Shown piece by piece: positions 19,409 through 29,937 of a stretch of DNA of 64,000 bases. The DNA comes from Pseudomonas sp. Its GTDB lineage: Bacteria > Pseudomonadota > Gammaproteobacteria > Pseudomonadales > Pseudomonadaceae. The position numbers and the translations under genes are program-made. The notes under the pieces are model-generated. The model was not told where the DNA came from. It ran no database searches and saw only the letters and a list, made by a program, of their open reading frames with translations. Where the stretch lies: the NCBI RefSeq assembly GCF_017744435.1, contig NZ_JAGIBG010000002.1:124001-188000 (forward strand), in the 5' to 3' direction. How positions within the stretch are numbered: the first letter of the stretch is position 1; every line of letters begins with the position of its first letter.

Positions 19409-20851
19409 ATGATTCCCCATAAGAAAAGCGCAAGCCTGGGCCTCTGCGCCCTGGCTGCGGCGGTCGCCCTGGCCGGCTGTGCGGGCCTGCCCGACCAGCG
19501 CCTGGCCAACGAAGCCCTCAAGCGCGGTGACACCGCGCTGGCCGAGCGCAACTACAAGGCCCTGGCCGACCTGGGTTACAGCGATGCACAAGTGGGCTTG
19601 GCCGACATCAAGGTCTCTACCCGTGACCCGGCGAAAATCAAGGAGGCCGAGGCCACCTACCGCGCTGCGGCTTCCACTTCGCCGCGTGCCCAGGCGCGCC
19701 TCGGCCGCCTGCTGGTGGCCAAGCCGGACAGCACCCAGGCCGAGCGTGAAGAAGCCGAAACCCTGCTCAAGCTCGCCGCCCAACAAGGTGAAGGCAACAC
19801 CCTGATCCCGCTGGCGATGCTCTACCTGACCTACCCGCAGAGCTTCCCCAAGGTCAACGCGCAGCAGCAGATCGACCAGTGGCGCGCCGCCGGCAACCCG
19901 GAAGCGGGCCTGGCCCAGGTGCTGCTGTACCGCACCCAGGGCACCTACGACCAGCACCTGGGCGACGTCGAGAAAATCTGCAAGGCCGCGCTGAACACCA
20001 CCGACATCTGCTACGTCGAGCTGGCCACCGTGTACCTGAAGCGCGGCCAGGCCGATCAGCAGGCCGCCCTGCTCGGCCAGCTCAAGTCCGCCTATGCCCG
20101 TGGCGCGGTGCCGGCCACCCGGGTCGACAGCGTCGCCCGCGTGCTGGCTGACCGCAGCCTCGGCCAGACCGACGAGAAAACCGCCAAGGACCTGCTCGAA
20201 CAGGTCGCCCCGGCCAACCCGGCGTCCTGGGTCAGCCTGGCGCAGTTGCTGTACGACTTCCCCGAGCTGGGCGACACCGACCAGCTGATGGCCTACATCG
20301 ACAAGGGCCGCGAGGCCGAACAGCCACGCGCCGAACTGCTGCTGGGCCGCCTGTACTACGAAGGCAAGACCTTGCCCGCCGATGCGCTGAAGGCCGAGCA
20401 ACACCTGCAGGCTGCCGCCGATGCCGGCGAAGTCAGCGCCCATTACTACCTCGGCCAGCTGTACCGCCGCGGCTACCTGGGCAAGGTCGAGCCGCAGAAG
20501 GCTGTGGACAACCTGCTGACCGCCGCCCGTGGCGGCCAGAACAGCGCCGACTACGCCCTTGCCCAGCTGTTCAGCGAAGGCCATGGCATCCGCCCGCAAC
20601 CGGGCAACGCCTGGGTGTTCGCCCAGCTGGCCCAGGTCAACCCGACGCCACAGTCCAGCGAACTGCTGCAGCAGCTCGACCAGCAACTCACGCCTGACCA
20701 GCGCAGCCAGGCGCAGAGCCTGCTGGCGCAGGAAAAGCAGGCCCGCGGCAGCATGGCGCCGATCAACATGGCACAGCGCGCCAACAGCACCCTGGCCCTC
20801 GAAGCCCTGCAAGACGACGAAAAAGAAGTAGACGGTGAGGACTCGCTATGA
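19409..20851 (+). CDS. algK: Alginate export lipoprotein AlgK (Sel1/TPR repeats)
   Basis: This 480-residue outer-membrane lipoprotein has a lipobox ending LAGC ([12 protein letters not shown], Cys about residue 26) followed by tandem TPR/Sel1-like helical repeats such as [21 protein letters not shown] and [21 protein letters not shown]. AlgK is a periplasm-facing scaffold that helps place the AlgE pore and contacts AlgX and Alg44. A GTG codon directly before this ATG (19406) is also possible. The stop overlaps the algE start by ATGA. Confidence 0.94.
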   Translation: MIPHKKSASLGLCALAAAVALAGCAGLPDQRLANEALKRGDTALAERNYKALADLGYSDAQVGLADIKVSTRDPAKIKEAEATYRAAASTSPRAQARLGRLLVAKPDSTQAEREEAETLLKLAAQQGEGNTLIPLAMLYLTYPQSFPKVNAQQQIDQWRAAGNPEAGLAQVLLYRTQGTYDQHLGDVEKICKAALNTTDICYVELATVYLKRGQADQQAALLGQLKSAYARGAVPATRVDSVARVLADRSLGQTDEKTAKDLLEQVAPANPASWVSLAQLLYDFPELGDTDQLMAYIDKGREAEQPRAELLLGRLYYEGKTLPADALKAEQHLQAAADAGEVSAHYYLGQLYRRGYLGKVEPQKAVDNLLTAARGGQNSADYALAQLFSEGHGIRPQPGNAWVFAQLAQVNPTPQSSELLQQLDQQLTPDQRSQAQSLLAQEKQARGSMAPINMAQRANSTLALEALQDDEKEVDGEDSL

Positions 20852-22326
20852 CGCTCAATCCCTTCGTGAAAGCCGGCATCGGCCTGAGCTTCGCCCTGCT
20901 GTGGTCCTGCCCGACCCTGGCGGACATGACCGCCCAGAAGAACTTCGGCCTGGATGTGAAAATCACCGGCCAGTCGGAAGACGACCGTGACCTCGGCACC
21001 CGCCCTGGCGGCGACGTCAACGGCCTGGGCCTCGACCTGCGCCCGTGGGTCTACGGCGAGCGCGGCAACTGGAGCGCTTATGCCATGGGCCAGGCGGTCA
21101 CCGCCACCGACACCATCGAAACCGACACCCTGCGCCAGAACGACGACGGCACCAGCACCGACACCGCCGCCGATGGCCGCAAGCAGGACAAGAGCTACCT
21201 GGCCATGCGCGAGTTCTGGGTCGGCTACAGCGGCCTCACCGCCTACCCGGGCGAGCAACTGCGCCTCGGCCGCCAGCGCCTGCGCAGCGACGACGGCATG
21301 TGGCGCGACACCAACATCGAAGCGCTGAACTGGACCTTCGACACCACCCTGCTCAAGGCCGACCTGGGCGTGGCCCAGCGCTTCAGCGAGTACCGCACCG
21401 ACCTCACCGAGCTGGCCCCGGAAGACAAGGACCGCACCCACATCTACGGCAACGTCGCCACGCAGTGGACCCCTGGCCATTGGGTGGGTGTACGCGCCCA
21501 TCACACCCATGACAGCGGCAGCCTGAAAAACCCAGGCGAGACCGTCGACGCGCTGGACAAGACCCGCACCGGCGACCTCACCTGGCTGGGCCTGGAAGCC
21601 AACAGCGACGCCTACAACTGGCGCAACGACCACACCGTCAACTACTGGGGCAGCGTCACCTGGCTGACCGGTGACCGCGACACCCTCAGCAGCCAGACCG
21701 TCGGCGACCAGACCGTGGCCACCGGCAAGCAGAGCGGCAACGTCAACGCCTGGGCCACCGACCTCGGCATCCGCCTGCGCCTGGACCCGCAATGGCAGGT
21801 CGGTGCGGCCTACGCCCGCGGCAGCGGCGGCGGTGGCGACGACGGTTCGAACAACTTCGAGCAGACCGGCCTTGAGAGCAACCGCTCCAACTTCACCGGC
21901 ACCCGCTCGCGCGTACACCGCTTCGGCGAAGCCTTCCGCGGCGAGCTTGGCAACCTGCAGGCGGCCACCCTGTTCGCCTCCTGGCAGCTGCGCGACGACT
22001 ACGACGCCAGCCTCATCTACCACAAGTTCTGGCGCGTCGACGGCAACCAGAACATCGGTTCCAGCGGCATCAACGCGGTGGTCGACGACAACGGCGTGAA
22101 CCGCCAGCTGATCGATGGCGAAAAAGACCTCGGCCAGGAAATGGACGTGGTCGTCACCAAGTACTTCAAGCAAGGCCTGCTGCCGGCTTCGATGAGCCAG
22201 GCGATCGACGAGCCTTCCGCCCTGGTGCGCCTGCGTGCCGGTGTGTTCAAGCCGGGCGATGCCTACGGCAAGGAAGCGGACTCGTACATGCACCGCGCCT
22301 TCGTCGACGTGATCTGGCGCTTCTGA
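20848..22326 (+). CDS. algE: Outer-membrane alginate export porin AlgE
   Basis: The 492-residue precursor has a signal peptide ([20 protein letters not shown], cleavage near TLADM) and a beta-barrel body with alternating aromatic/polar strands ([35 protein letters not shown]), ending in [16 protein letters not shown] with the C-terminal Phe used for barrel insertion. Family members form an 18-strand, arginine-lined pore for alginate. It overlaps algK by four bases and is followed after 16 bases by algG. Confidence 0.95.
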   Translation: MTLNPFVKAGIGLSFALLWSCPTLADMTAQKNFGLDVKITGQSEDDRDLGTRPGGDVNGLGLDLRPWVYGERGNWSAYAMGQAVTATDTIETDTLRQNDDGTSTDTAADGRKQDKSYLAMREFWVGYSGLTAYPGEQLRLGRQRLRSDDGMWRDTNIEALNWTFDTTLLKADLGVAQRFSEYRTDLTELAPEDKDRTHIYGNVATQWTPGHWVGVRAHHTHDSGSLKNPGETVDALDKTRTGDLTWLGLEANSDAYNWRNDHTVNYWGSVTWLTGDRDTLSSQTVGDQTVATGKQSGNVNAWATDLGIRLRLDPQWQVGAAYARGSGGGGDDGSNNFEQTGLESNRSNFTGTRSRVHRFGEAFRGELGNLQAATLFASWQLRDDYDASLIYHKFWRVDGNQNIGSSGINAVVDDNGVNRQLIDGEKDLGQEMDVVVTKYFKQGLLPASMSQAIDEPSALVRLRAGVFKPGDAYGKEADSYMHRAFVDVIWRF

Positions 22327-22342
22327 GGCCGGGAGACCCCTG

Positions 22343-23902
22343 ATGAACCTTCATCCGCACATCCGTCACAGCCTCCTGGCCAGCGCTTTGCTGCTGGCCA
22401 GCGGCCTGGCTGTCGCCGCAGAGCCCCAGGTGATCGCCAAGGAGCTGCAGCAGGCCAAGACCTACACCGTGGCCAGCGCACCGATCGAGCCGCTGCAGAT
22501 GGACCCGCCAAAGCTGCCCGACCTGACCGGCTACACCGCCGAAGCGGTGCAGAAGAAGATCGACCGCCGCCTCAAGGGCAAGGTCAGCGTGCGCCGCATG
22601 TTCCAGGAGGACACCCTCAAGGAATTCGTCGGCGGCGACAACAAGGCCGCCGAGTGGGTGCAGCGCCAGCACGGCATTCCCCAGGCGATCTTCATCGACG
22701 ACGGCCATGTCGACCTGGTCGAGCTGAGCAAGAAGGTGCCCAAGCAGTACCTCAGCGAAGTCGAGCCAGGCGTGTACCTGGCGCGCCTGCCGATCGTGGT
22801 CGGGCAGAAGGGCATTCTCGAGATCGACGGCAAGGTCAAACAGCTGCGCCTTTCCCAGGAAGGCGGCGCGTTCCTGGTCAACGACGGCAAGCTGTTCGTC
22901 ACCGACACCCAGGTAACTGGCTGGCGCGAGAAGGACAACGGCCCGGCGACCTTCCGCTCGCCCAAGGAATTCCGCCCGTTCCTGCTGTCGTGGGGCGGTA
23001 CCGAGACCTATATCGTCAACACGAAGATGGCCAGCTTCGGCTATGCCAAGTCCAAGTCGTACGGCGTGAGCATTTCGCAGTACACACCAAACATGTCCCA
23101 GCGCATGGGGCGCCCGGAGCCGACCGGCTGGATCATCGGCTCGACGTTCAGCGACATGTGGTACGGCTTCTACTGCTACGAGACCCAGGACTTCGTGGTC
23201 AAGGACAACACCTACCACGACAACATCGTCTACGGCATCGACCCGCACGACCGTTCGCACCGCCTGATCATCGCCGGCAACACCGTGTACGGCACCAAGA
23301 AGAAGCACGGCATCATCGTTTCCCGTGAGGTCAACGACAGCTGGATCATCAACAACAAGAGCTACGACAACAAGCTCTCGGGCGTGGTGATCGACCGTAA
23401 CAGCGTCAACAACCTGGTGGCCTACAACGAGATCTACCGCAACCACACCGACGGCATCACCTTGTATGAGAGCGGTGACAACCTGATCTGGGGCAACAAG
23501 CTGATCAACAACCGTCGCCACGGCATCCGCGTGCGCAACAGCGTGAACATCCGCCTGTACGAAAACATCGCCATGGCCAACGGCCTGGTTGGCGTGTACG
23601 GGCACATCAAGGACCTGTCCGACACCGACCGCGACATCGCCCTCGACCCGTTCGACACCAAGGTGTCGCTGATCGTGGTCGGCGGCGAGCTGGCGGCCAA
23701 CGGCTCCGGCCCGCTGTCGATCGACTCGCCGCTGTCGGTCGAGTTGTACAAGGTGTCCATGCTTGCCCCGCGCAAGGCCAGCGGCATCAGCCTCAACGGC
23801 GTGCTCGGCGAGCGCCAGGACGAAATCCTCGACCTGCTGGTGCGCCAGCAGAAGGCCGTGCTGATCGACCCGGTCGAACGCCAGACCGAAATGATCGATT
23901 AA
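22343..23902 (+). CDS. algG: Mannuronan C5-epimerase AlgG
   Basis: The 519-residue periplasmic protein has a signal peptide (LLASALLLASGLAVAAEP) and a right-handed beta-helix of parallel repeats (HDNIVYGIDPHDRSHRLIIA, NDSWIINNKSYDNKLSGVVI). The DPHDR motif in YGIDPHDRSHR is the AlgG active-site signature. It converts mannuronate to guluronate residues in the polymer and also protects the nascent chain from AlgL as part of the periplasmic scaffold. Confidence 0.95.
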   Translation: MNLHPHIRHSLLASALLLASGLAVAAEPQVIAKELQQAKTYTVASAPIEPLQMDPPKLPDLTGYTAEAVQKKIDRRLKGKVSVRRMFQEDTLKEFVGGDNKAAEWVQRQHGIPQAIFIDDGHVDLVELSKKVPKQYLSEVEPGVYLARLPIVVGQKGILEIDGKVKQLRLSQEGGAFLVNDGKLFVTDTQVTGWREKDNGPATFRSPKEFRPFLLSWGGTETYIVNTKMASFGYAKSKSYGVSISQYTPNMSQRMGRPEPTGWIIGSTFSDMWYGFYCYETQDFVVKDNTYHDNIVYGIDPHDRSHRLIIAGNTVYGTKKKHGIIVSREVNDSWIINNKSYDNKLSGVVIDRNSVNNLVAYNEIYRNHTDGITLYESGDNLIWGNKLINNRRHGIRVRNSVNIRLYENIAMANGLVGVYGHIKDLSDTDRDIALDPFDTKVSLIVVGGELAANGSGPLSIDSPLSVELYKVSMLAPRKASGISLNGVLGERQDEILDLLVRQQKAVLIDPVERQTEMID

Positions 23903-23915
23903 GGAAGCCCAGACC

Positions 23916-25358
23916 ATGACTCCACACCTGATGAAACTGCTGGGCCTGTCCGCCGCCCTCCTGGCCATCAGCCAGGGCGTGCACGCCGACGAAGTGAAGG
24001 CCCCGACCTTCACCGCCGAGCCTTGCTGCCAGCTGTGCCCCGAAGCGCACGACGCCAGCCGCTACACCACCCGCTACCAGCAGAACTTCACCACGCTGGT
24101 GCAGGCCCAGGGCGACTGGCTGTTCCGGACCCGCGAAGACCTGCGCACCGAGTTCAACACCACGCCGGCCGGCTACAAGCGCCTGCAGCAGGTGCACGAC
24201 GCGTTCAAGAAGCGCGGTGTGGAACTGGTCGTGGTCTACCAGCCAACCCGTGGTCTGGTGAACCGCAACATGCTCAAGCCCGAAGAGAAAGCCGCCTTCG
24301 ACTACCAGAAGGCGCTGGGCAACTATCAGGCCATGCTCAAGCGCTTCGCCAGCATGGGCTACAACGTGCCCGACCTGTCGCCGCTGACCAACGAGCAACT
24401 GGCCGCCGCCGACCAGGGCAAGGATTTCTACTTCCGCGGTGACCAGCACTGGACGCCGTACGGCGCCGAGCGCGCGGCGAAGATCGTGGCCGACACGGTG
24501 CACAAGATGCCGGCCTTCGAAGGCATCCCGCGCAAGGAATTCGAAACCCACAAGTCCGGGCGCATGGGCAAGACCGGCACCCTGCACAACGTCGCCGGCC
24601 AGCTCTGCGGCACCAGCTACGCGGTGCAGTACATGGACCAGTTCGCCACCGAACCGAAAGGCTCGACCGGCGGCGGCGACGACCTGTTCGGTGACAGCGG
24701 CAACGCCCAGATCACCCTGGTCGGCACCAGCCACAGTGGCAAGAACTACAACTTCAGCGGCTTCCTCGAACAGTACATCGGCGCCGACGTGCTCAACGTC
24801 GCCTTCCCCGGTGGCGGCCTGGAAGGCTCGATGATCCAGTACCTGGGCAGCGAAGAATTCCAGAAGAACCCGCCGAAGATTCTGGTGTGGGAATTCTCGC
24901 CGCTGTACCGCCTGGACCAGGAAACCATCTGGCGGCAGATCCTCGGCCTGCTCGACGACGGCTGTGATGCGCGCCCGGCACTCATGAGCGCCAGCACCAC
25001 GCTCAAGCCTGGCAAGAACGAGCTGATGGTCAACGGCAAGGGCGGCGTGATCAAGGACCTGGTCAACCGCAACCTGCAGATGGACATCAAGTTCGAAGAC
25101 CCTTCGGTGAAGGTGCTGCAGGCGACTCTTTGGTACCTCAACGGCCGCCACGAGGACATCAAGCTGGAAAAACCGGAAACCTCCGACACCGACGGCCGCT
25201 TCGTCTTCCAGATGCGCGAAGACGAGGACTGGGCCAGCCAGAACCTGCTGGCCTTCGAAGTCCAGGGGCCGGAGAGCGGCACCCAGAAAGTCGAGGCCAA
25301 GCTCTGCAAACGCAACAACTTCGCCGTGCCCGCGCAGACTGCGCAGGCCGGACAGTGA
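23916..25358 (+). CDS. algX: Alginate O-acetyltransferase AlgX
   Basis: The 480-residue periplasmic protein has a signal peptide ([17 protein letters not shown]) and an SGNH-hydrolase-like domain with Asp176 and His178 ([13 protein letters not shown]) and Ser272 ([13 protein letters not shown]), the expected catalytic triad, then a C-terminal carbohydrate-binding domain. Cysteines near residues 37-41 (EPCCQLC) fit the disulfide region of the family. AlgX places acetyl groups on mannuronate and is also needed for export. Confidence 0.95.
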   Translation: MTPHLMKLLGLSAALLAISQGVHADEVKAPTFTAEPCCQLCPEAHDASRYTTRYQQNFTTLVQAQGDWLFRTREDLRTEFNTTPAGYKRLQQVHDAFKKRGVELVVVYQPTRGLVNRNMLKPEEKAAFDYQKALGNYQAMLKRFASMGYNVPDLSPLTNEQLAAADQGKDFYFRGDQHWTPYGAERAAKIVADTVHKMPAFEGIPRKEFETHKSGRMGKTGTLHNVAGQLCGTSYAVQYMDQFATEPKGSTGGGDDLFGDSGNAQITLVGTSHSGKNYNFSGFLEQYIGADVLNVAFPGGGLEGSMIQYLGSEEFQKNPPKILVWEFSPLYRLDQETIWRQILGLLDDGCDARPALMSASTTLKPGKNELMVNGKGGVIKDLVNRNLQMDIKFEDPSVKVLQATLWYLNGRHEDIKLEKPETSDTDGRFVFQMREDEDWASQNLLAFEVQGPESGTQKVEAKLCKRNNFAVPAQTAQAGQ

Positions 25359-25365
25359 GGCGATC

Positions 25366-26469
25366 ATGACCCTATTCAAGCGAATCTTCAGCCCCACCCT
25401 GCTCACCCTCGCCATGTTCGGCGGTGCCGCCCATGCCGCGCTGGTGCCCCCGCAGGGTTACTACGAGGGCATCGAGAAGCTGAAGACCGGGGACGGCAAC
25501 TTCCGCTGCGAACCGGCACCCAAGCCATACACCGGCGCGCTGCAGTTCCGCAGCAAGTACGAAGGCTCGGACAAGGCCCGGGCGACGCTCAACGTCGCCT
25601 CGGAAAAAGCCTTCCGCAAGTCCACCGAAGACATCACCACGCTCGAGAAGGGCGTGAGCAAGATGGTCGGCCAGTACATGCGTGACGGCCGCCCGGCGCA
25701 ACTCGACTGCACCCTGGCCTGGCTCGGTAGCTGGGCACGTGCGGGTGCGCTGCTGTCCACCGACTACAACCACACCGGCAAGTCCATGCGCAAATGGGCG
25801 CTGGGCAGCATGAGTGGTTCGTGGCTGCGCCTGAAGTTCTCCAACTCGCAGCCGCTGGCCGCGCACCAGGCCGAGGCCGAGCTGATCGAAAAGTGGTTCG
25901 CCCGCCTCGCCGAACAGACCGTGCGCGACTGGAGCGACCTGCCGCTGGAGAAGATCAACAACCACAGCTACTGGGCCGCCTGGTCGGTGATGGCCACCGC
26001 CGTGGCCACCGACCGCCGCGACCTGTTCGACTGGGCCGTGAAGGAATACAAGATCGGCGCCAACCAGGTCGATGACCAGGGCTTCCTGCCCAACGAGGTC
26101 AAGCGCAAGCAACGTGCCCTGGCCTACCACAACTACGCCTTGCCGCCGCTGGCGATGATCGCCAGCTTCGCCCAGGTCAACGGCGTGGACCTGCGCGCCG
26201 AGAACAACTTCGCCCTGCAACGCCTGGGCGAAGGCGTGCTGGCCGGTGCCCGCGATCCCATCCACTTCAAGGAACGGGCTGGCGAAAAGCAGGACCTGAC
26301 CGACCTCAAAGAGAACAGCAAGTACTCCTGGCTCGAGCCCTGGTGCGCGCTCTATCACTGCGTCGGCGACACCCTGCAGCGCAAGCAGCACATGCAGCCG
26401 TTCAACAGCTTCAGGCTGGGTGGTGACATGACACGGGTCTACGACCCGAGCGCAGAAATCAAGAAATGA
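25366..26469 (+). CDS. algL: Alginate lyase AlgL
   Basis: The 367-residue periplasmic lyase has a signal peptide ([17 protein letters not shown]), the start of the mature protein [20 protein letters not shown], and the active-site segment [17 protein letters not shown] (NNHSYW, with the catalytic His), typical of polysaccharide lyase family 5. It cuts mannuronate-rich alginate by beta-elimination and is thought to clear polymer that strays into the periplasm. It begins seven bases after algX and is followed by the palindrome described at 26490-26529. Confidence 0.95.
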   Translation: MTLFKRIFSPTLLTLAMFGGAAHAALVPPQGYYEGIEKLKTGDGNFRCEPAPKPYTGALQFRSKYEGSDKARATLNVASEKAFRKSTEDITTLEKGVSKMVGQYMRDGRPAQLDCTLAWLGSWARAGALLSTDYNHTGKSMRKWALGSMSGSWLRLKFSNSQPLAAHQAEAELIEKWFARLAEQTVRDWSDLPLEKINNHSYWAAWSVMATAVATDRRDLFDWAVKEYKIGANQVDDQGFLPNEVKRKQRALAYHNYALPPLAMIASFAQVNGVDLRAENNFALQRLGEGVLAGARDPIHFKERAGEKQDLTDLKENSKYSWLEPWCALYHCVGDTLQRKQHMQPFNSFRLGGDMTRVYDPSAEIKK

Positions 26470-26489
26470 ATTGAACCCCATCTGGGGTC

Positions 26490-26529
26490 GGAACCTGTGG
26501 GAGCGGGCATGCCCGCTCCCACAGGTTCC
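26490..26529. repeat. Perfect 40-bp REP-derived palindrome inside the alginate operon (algL-algI)
   Basis: Two 20-base arms with no spacer form an uninterrupted palindrome; each half reads GGAACCTGTGGGAGCGGGCA or its complement. It contains two REP tails joined through the inner stem and lacks the CGCGAAGAGGCC heads. It lies in the only long gap (139 bases) of the operon after alg8, so it may stabilise or partly terminate the upstream message. Confidence 0.9.
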
Positions 26530-26608
26530 TAGGTTGCCTTCCGGTTTTGCACTGGGGGGTTTGGGGGGCGCTGTGCCCCGGATGCTGTGAACAACAAGGA
26601 GAACCGGG

Positions 26609-28066
26609 ATGGTCTTCTCGTCCAACGTGTTCCTGTTCCTGTTCTTGCCGGTCTTCCTCGGCCTGTACTACTTGAGCGGGCAACGCTATCGCAACCTGCT
26701 GCTGCTGGTCGCCAGCTACATCTTCTATGCCTGGTGGCGGGTCGACTTCCTCGCCCTGTTCGCCGGCGTGACCCTGTGGAACTACTGGATCGGCCTGAAA
26801 GTCGGTGCCGCCGGCGTGCGCACCAAGCCGGCCCAGCGCTGGCTGCTGCTCGGCGTCGGCGTGGACCTGGCGATCCTCGGCTACTTCAAGTACGCCAACT
26901 TCGGCGTCGACAGCCTCAACGCGATCATCACCTCGTTCGGCCTCGAACCGTTCATCCTCACCCACGTGCTGCTGCCGATCGGTATCTCGTTCTACATCTT
27001 CGAGTCGATCAGCTACATCATCGACGTGTACCGCGGCGACACCCCGGCCACCCGCAACCTGATCGACTTCGCGGCGTTCGTGGCGATCTTCCCGCACCTG
27101 ATCGCCGGCCCCGTGCTGCGCTTCAAGGACCTGGTCGACCAGTTCAACAACCGCACCCACACCCTGGACAAGTTCTCCGAAGGCTGCACCCGCTTCATGC
27201 AGGGCTTCATCAAGAAAGTGTTCATCGCCGACACCCTGGCGGTGGTCGCCGACCATTGCTTCGCCCTGCAGAACCCGACCACCGGCGACGCCTGGCTCGG
27301 TGCCTTGGCCTACACCGCGCAGCTGTACTTCGACTTCAGCGGCTACAGCGACATGGCCATCGGCCTGGGGTTGATGATGGGCTTCCGCTTCATGGAGAAC
27401 TTCAAGCAGCCGTACATCAGCCAGTCGATCACCGAGTTCTGGCGGCGCTGGCACATCAGCCTGTCGACCTGGCTGCGCGACTACCTGTACATCACCCTGG
27501 GCGGCAACCGCAAAGGCACCTTCAACACCTACCGCAACCTGTTCCTGACCATGCTGCTGGGCGGCCTGTGGCACGGTGCCAACTTCACCTACATCATCTG
27601 GGGCGCCTGGCACGGCATGTGGCTGGCGATCGAGCGAGCGCTGGGCATCGACACCAACCCGCAGCGCTTCAACCCGGTCAAATGGGCCTTCACCTTCCTG
27701 CTGGTGGTGGTCGGCTGGGTGATCTTCCGCGCCGAGAACCTGCACGTCGCCGCCCGCATGTACGGGGCCATGTTCAGCTTCGGCGAGTGGCAGCTGTCGG
27801 AACTCAACCGCGCCCAGCTCACCGGCCTGCAGGTGGCGACCCTGGTGATCGCCTACCTCACCCTGGCGTTCTTCGGCCTGCGCGACTTCTACCGCAACGC
27901 GAAACCGACGGCGAACGCCACCCCGGTGCAGGTCAACGCCGACGGCTCGATCGGCCTGGACTGGACCCGGGTGATGACCCGCGCCCTGATCCTGCTGCTG
28001 TTCGTGGCCTCGATCCTCAAGCTTTCGGCGCAGAGCTACTCGCCGTTCCTGTACTTCCAGTTCTGA
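26609..28066 (+). CDS. algI: Alginate O-acetylation membrane protein AlgI (MBOAT)
   Basis: The 485-residue inner-membrane protein belongs to the membrane-bound O-acyltransferase family. It starts MVFSSNVFLFLFLPVFLGLYY, has many membrane segments, and shows the MBOAT signatures ITEFWRRWHISLSTWLRDY and LLGGLWHGANFTYIIWGAWHG, with the catalytic His in GLWHGAN. It moves acetyl groups from a cytoplasmic donor across the membrane for AlgJ and AlgX. AAGGAG lies about eight bases upstream of the ATG at 26609. Because of the long gap before it, translation is not coupled to algL. Confidence 0.95.
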   Translation: MVFSSNVFLFLFLPVFLGLYYLSGQRYRNLLLLVASYIFYAWWRVDFLALFAGVTLWNYWIGLKVGAAGVRTKPAQRWLLLGVGVDLAILGYFKYANFGVDSLNAIITSFGLEPFILTHVLLPIGISFYIFESISYIIDVYRGDTPATRNLIDFAAFVAIFPHLIAGPVLRFKDLVDQFNNRTHTLDKFSEGCTRFMQGFIKKVFIADTLAVVADHCFALQNPTTGDAWLGALAYTAQLYFDFSGYSDMAIGLGLMMGFRFMENFKQPYISQSITEFWRRWHISLSTWLRDYLYITLGGNRKGTFNTYRNLFLTMLLGGLWHGANFTYIIWGAWHGMWLAIERALGIDTNPQRFNPVKWAFTFLLVVVGWVIFRAENLHVAARMYGAMFSFGEWQLSELNRAQLTGLQVATLVIAYLTLAFFGLRDFYRNAKPTANATPVQVNADGSIGLDWTRVMTRALILLLFVASILKLSAQSYSPFLYFQF

Positions 28067-28076
28067 GGTGGATGAC

Positions 28077-29234
28077 ATGACCCGGACATTACGCGTCACT
28101 TATTCCCTGTCGTTCCTCGGCCTGCTGGTGGGCATGGGTGCCTGGTCCACCAGTGGCTTCGACAGCTTCCACCGTACCGAGCAGATGACCCTGCTCAACG
28201 GCAAGCTGGCCAAGGCCGCCGAAACCCACTACGACGACCAGTTCCCGATCAAGCGCCTGGGCACCAACCTCTGGGCCGCGCTGGACTTCAAGCTGTTCAA
28301 CGAAGGCCGCCCGGGCGTGGTGCTGGGCCGCGACCAGTGGCTGTTCAGCGATGAAGAGTTCAAGCCCACCGCTGGCGCCGAGCAGCTGATGCAGGACAAC
28401 CTGGCACTGATCCGTGGCGTGCGCGACACCTTGCAGAAGCACGGCAGCCAGTTGGTGCTGGCGATCATCCCGGCCAAGGCGCGGGTGTATTCCGAGTACA
28501 TCGGCAAGGAGCAACCGGCCAGCCTGCATGACGACCTGTACAACCGGTTCCATGCCCAGGCGCGCCAGGCCAACGTGTTCGCCCCCGACCTGATGGCAGC
28601 ACTGGAACAGGCCAAGGCCCGCGGCCAGGTATTCCTGCGCACCGACACCCACTGGACGCCGATGGGCGCCGAAGTGGTGGCGCAGGCACTGGCCGAAGCG
28701 GTCAGCCGCCAGAGCCTGCTCAACGGCGACCCACAGACCTTCATCACCGAAGCTGGCAGCACCGCCCCGTACAAGGGCGACCTGACCAACTTCCTGCCGC
28801 TGGACCCGCTGTTCAGCAACCTGCTGCCGACGCCGGACAACCTGCAGCAACGCACCACTCGGCCAGCCGAGGCTGAAGGCGACGGCGGCGACGCCCTGTT
28901 CGCCGACAACCAGATCCCGGTCGCCCTGGTGGGCACCAGCTACAGCGCCAACCCGCACTGGAACTTCCTCGGTGCGCTGCAGCAGGCACTGCACAGCGAC
29001 GTCGCCAACTACGCCGAAGACGGCCACGGCCCGCTGCTGCCGATGCTCAAGTACCTGCAGAGCGATGCCTTCAAGAACGCCGCGCCACAAGTGGTGGTGT
29101 GGGAATTCCCCGAACGTTACCTGCCCATGAGCAACGACCTCAGCAGCTTCGACCCGCAGTGGATCGCGCAGCTGAAGAACGCCCGTAAATCCGAAGAAAA
29201 CCTGGCCTTGTCGTCCACCCGGACGAATCACTGA
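28077..29234 (+). CDS. algJ: Alginate O-acetylation protein AlgJ
   Basis: The 385-residue protein starts MTRTLRVTYSLSFLGLLVGMG, an uncleaved signal anchor, followed by an SGNH-like domain homologous to the N-terminal part of AlgX. The putative triad is Asp/His in RTDTHWTPMGAEVV and Ser in LVGTSYSANPHWNF. It passes acetyl groups in the periplasm. A GTG three codons upstream is also open, but the ATG at 28077 has GAGGTGG properly placed. It is 10 bases after algI. Confidence 0.94.
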   Translation: MTRTLRVTYSLSFLGLLVGMGAWSTSGFDSFHRTEQMTLLNGKLAKAAETHYDDQFPIKRLGTNLWAALDFKLFNEGRPGVVLGRDQWLFSDEEFKPTAGAEQLMQDNLALIRGVRDTLQKHGSQLVLAIIPAKARVYSEYIGKEQPASLHDDLYNRFHAQARQANVFAPDLMAALEQAKARGQVFLRTDTHWTPMGAEVVAQALAEAVSRQSLLNGDPQTFITEAGSTAPYKGDLTNFLPLDPLFSNLLPTPDNLQQRTTRPAEAEGDGGDALFADNQIPVALVGTSYSANPHWNFLGALQQALHSDVANYAEDGHGPLLPMLKYLQSDAFKNAAPQVVVWEFPERYLPMSNDLSSFDPQWIAQLKNARKSEENLALSSTRTNH

Positions 29235-29254
29235 TCGATAGAGAGGAAATGCAC

Positions 29255-29902
29255 ATGACTACCAAGACTTCCATTGCCAAAGCCCTCACCCTCGCGGCCG
29301 GCCTTTCCCTTGCTTCCATGCAGGCCTTCGCCGGTGCCGACGCCGCACTGTACGGCCCGAGCGCGCCGAAAGGCTCGACCTTCGTGCGCCTGTACAACGC
29401 CGCCAGCGCCCCGGCTGCGGCCAGCGTCGGCAACACCCAGATCAAGCAGGTTGGCGCCCAGGCCAGCAGCGACTTCAGCTTCCTGCCGGGCGGTGACTAC
29501 ACCGCCCAGGTTGGCGGCAAGAGCGTGCCGGTGAAGCTGGCCGCGGACAAGTACTACACCCTGGTCAACAGCACCAGCGGCAGCCCGCAGCTGATCGAAG
29601 AACCACCGTTCAAGAACAAGCAGAAAGCCCTGGTGCGCGTGCAGAACCTCAGCGACCAGGCGGTGACTCTGAAGACTGCCGACGGCAAGACCGAAGTGGT
29701 GCCGTCGGTGGCCACCAAGGGCCGTGGCGAGCGTGAGATCAATCCGGTCAAGGTCAACCTGGCCTTGTTCGAAGGCAACAAGAAAGTCAGCGACCTGAAA
29801 CCGGTCGCCCTGGAGCGTGGCGAAGCGGCCGTGCTGTACGTAACGGGTTCCGGCAGCAACTTGTCGCCGGTGTGGGTAACTCGCCCCGTGGCTAGCAACT
29901 GA
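29255..29902 (+). CDS. algF: Alginate O-acetylation periplasmic adaptor AlgF
   Basis: The 215-residue protein has a signal peptide (KALTLAAGLSLASMQAFAGA) and a mature part rich in beta structure (LYGPSAPKGSTFVRLYNAAS). AlgF is required for alginate acetylation and binds AlgJ and AlgX; it has no known catalytic residues. Two ATGs lie two codons apart; the second (29255) is six bases from GAGAGGAA, while the first abuts it, so the second is preferred. Confidence 0.93.
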   Translation: MTTKTSIAKALTLAAGLSLASMQAFAGADAALYGPSAPKGSTFVRLYNAASAPAAASVGNTQIKQVGAQASSDFSFLPGGDYTAQVGGKSVPVKLAADKYYTLVNSTSGSPQLIEEPPFKNKQKALVRVQNLSDQAVTLKTADGKTEVVPSVATKGRGEREINPVKVNLALFEGNKKVSDLKPVALERGEAAVLYVTGSGSNLSPVWVTRPVASN

Positions 29903-29937
29903 TCCCCCTGCCTCATAACGACTATTGGAGAAACATG

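Noticed and set aside
18179..20812. Long reverse-strand open frame (877 codons) opposite alg8/alg44/algK
   Set aside because: It is the antisense shadow of GC-rich genes: His/Gln/Gly-rich low-quality sequence, no start context, and the forward genes are clearly real.
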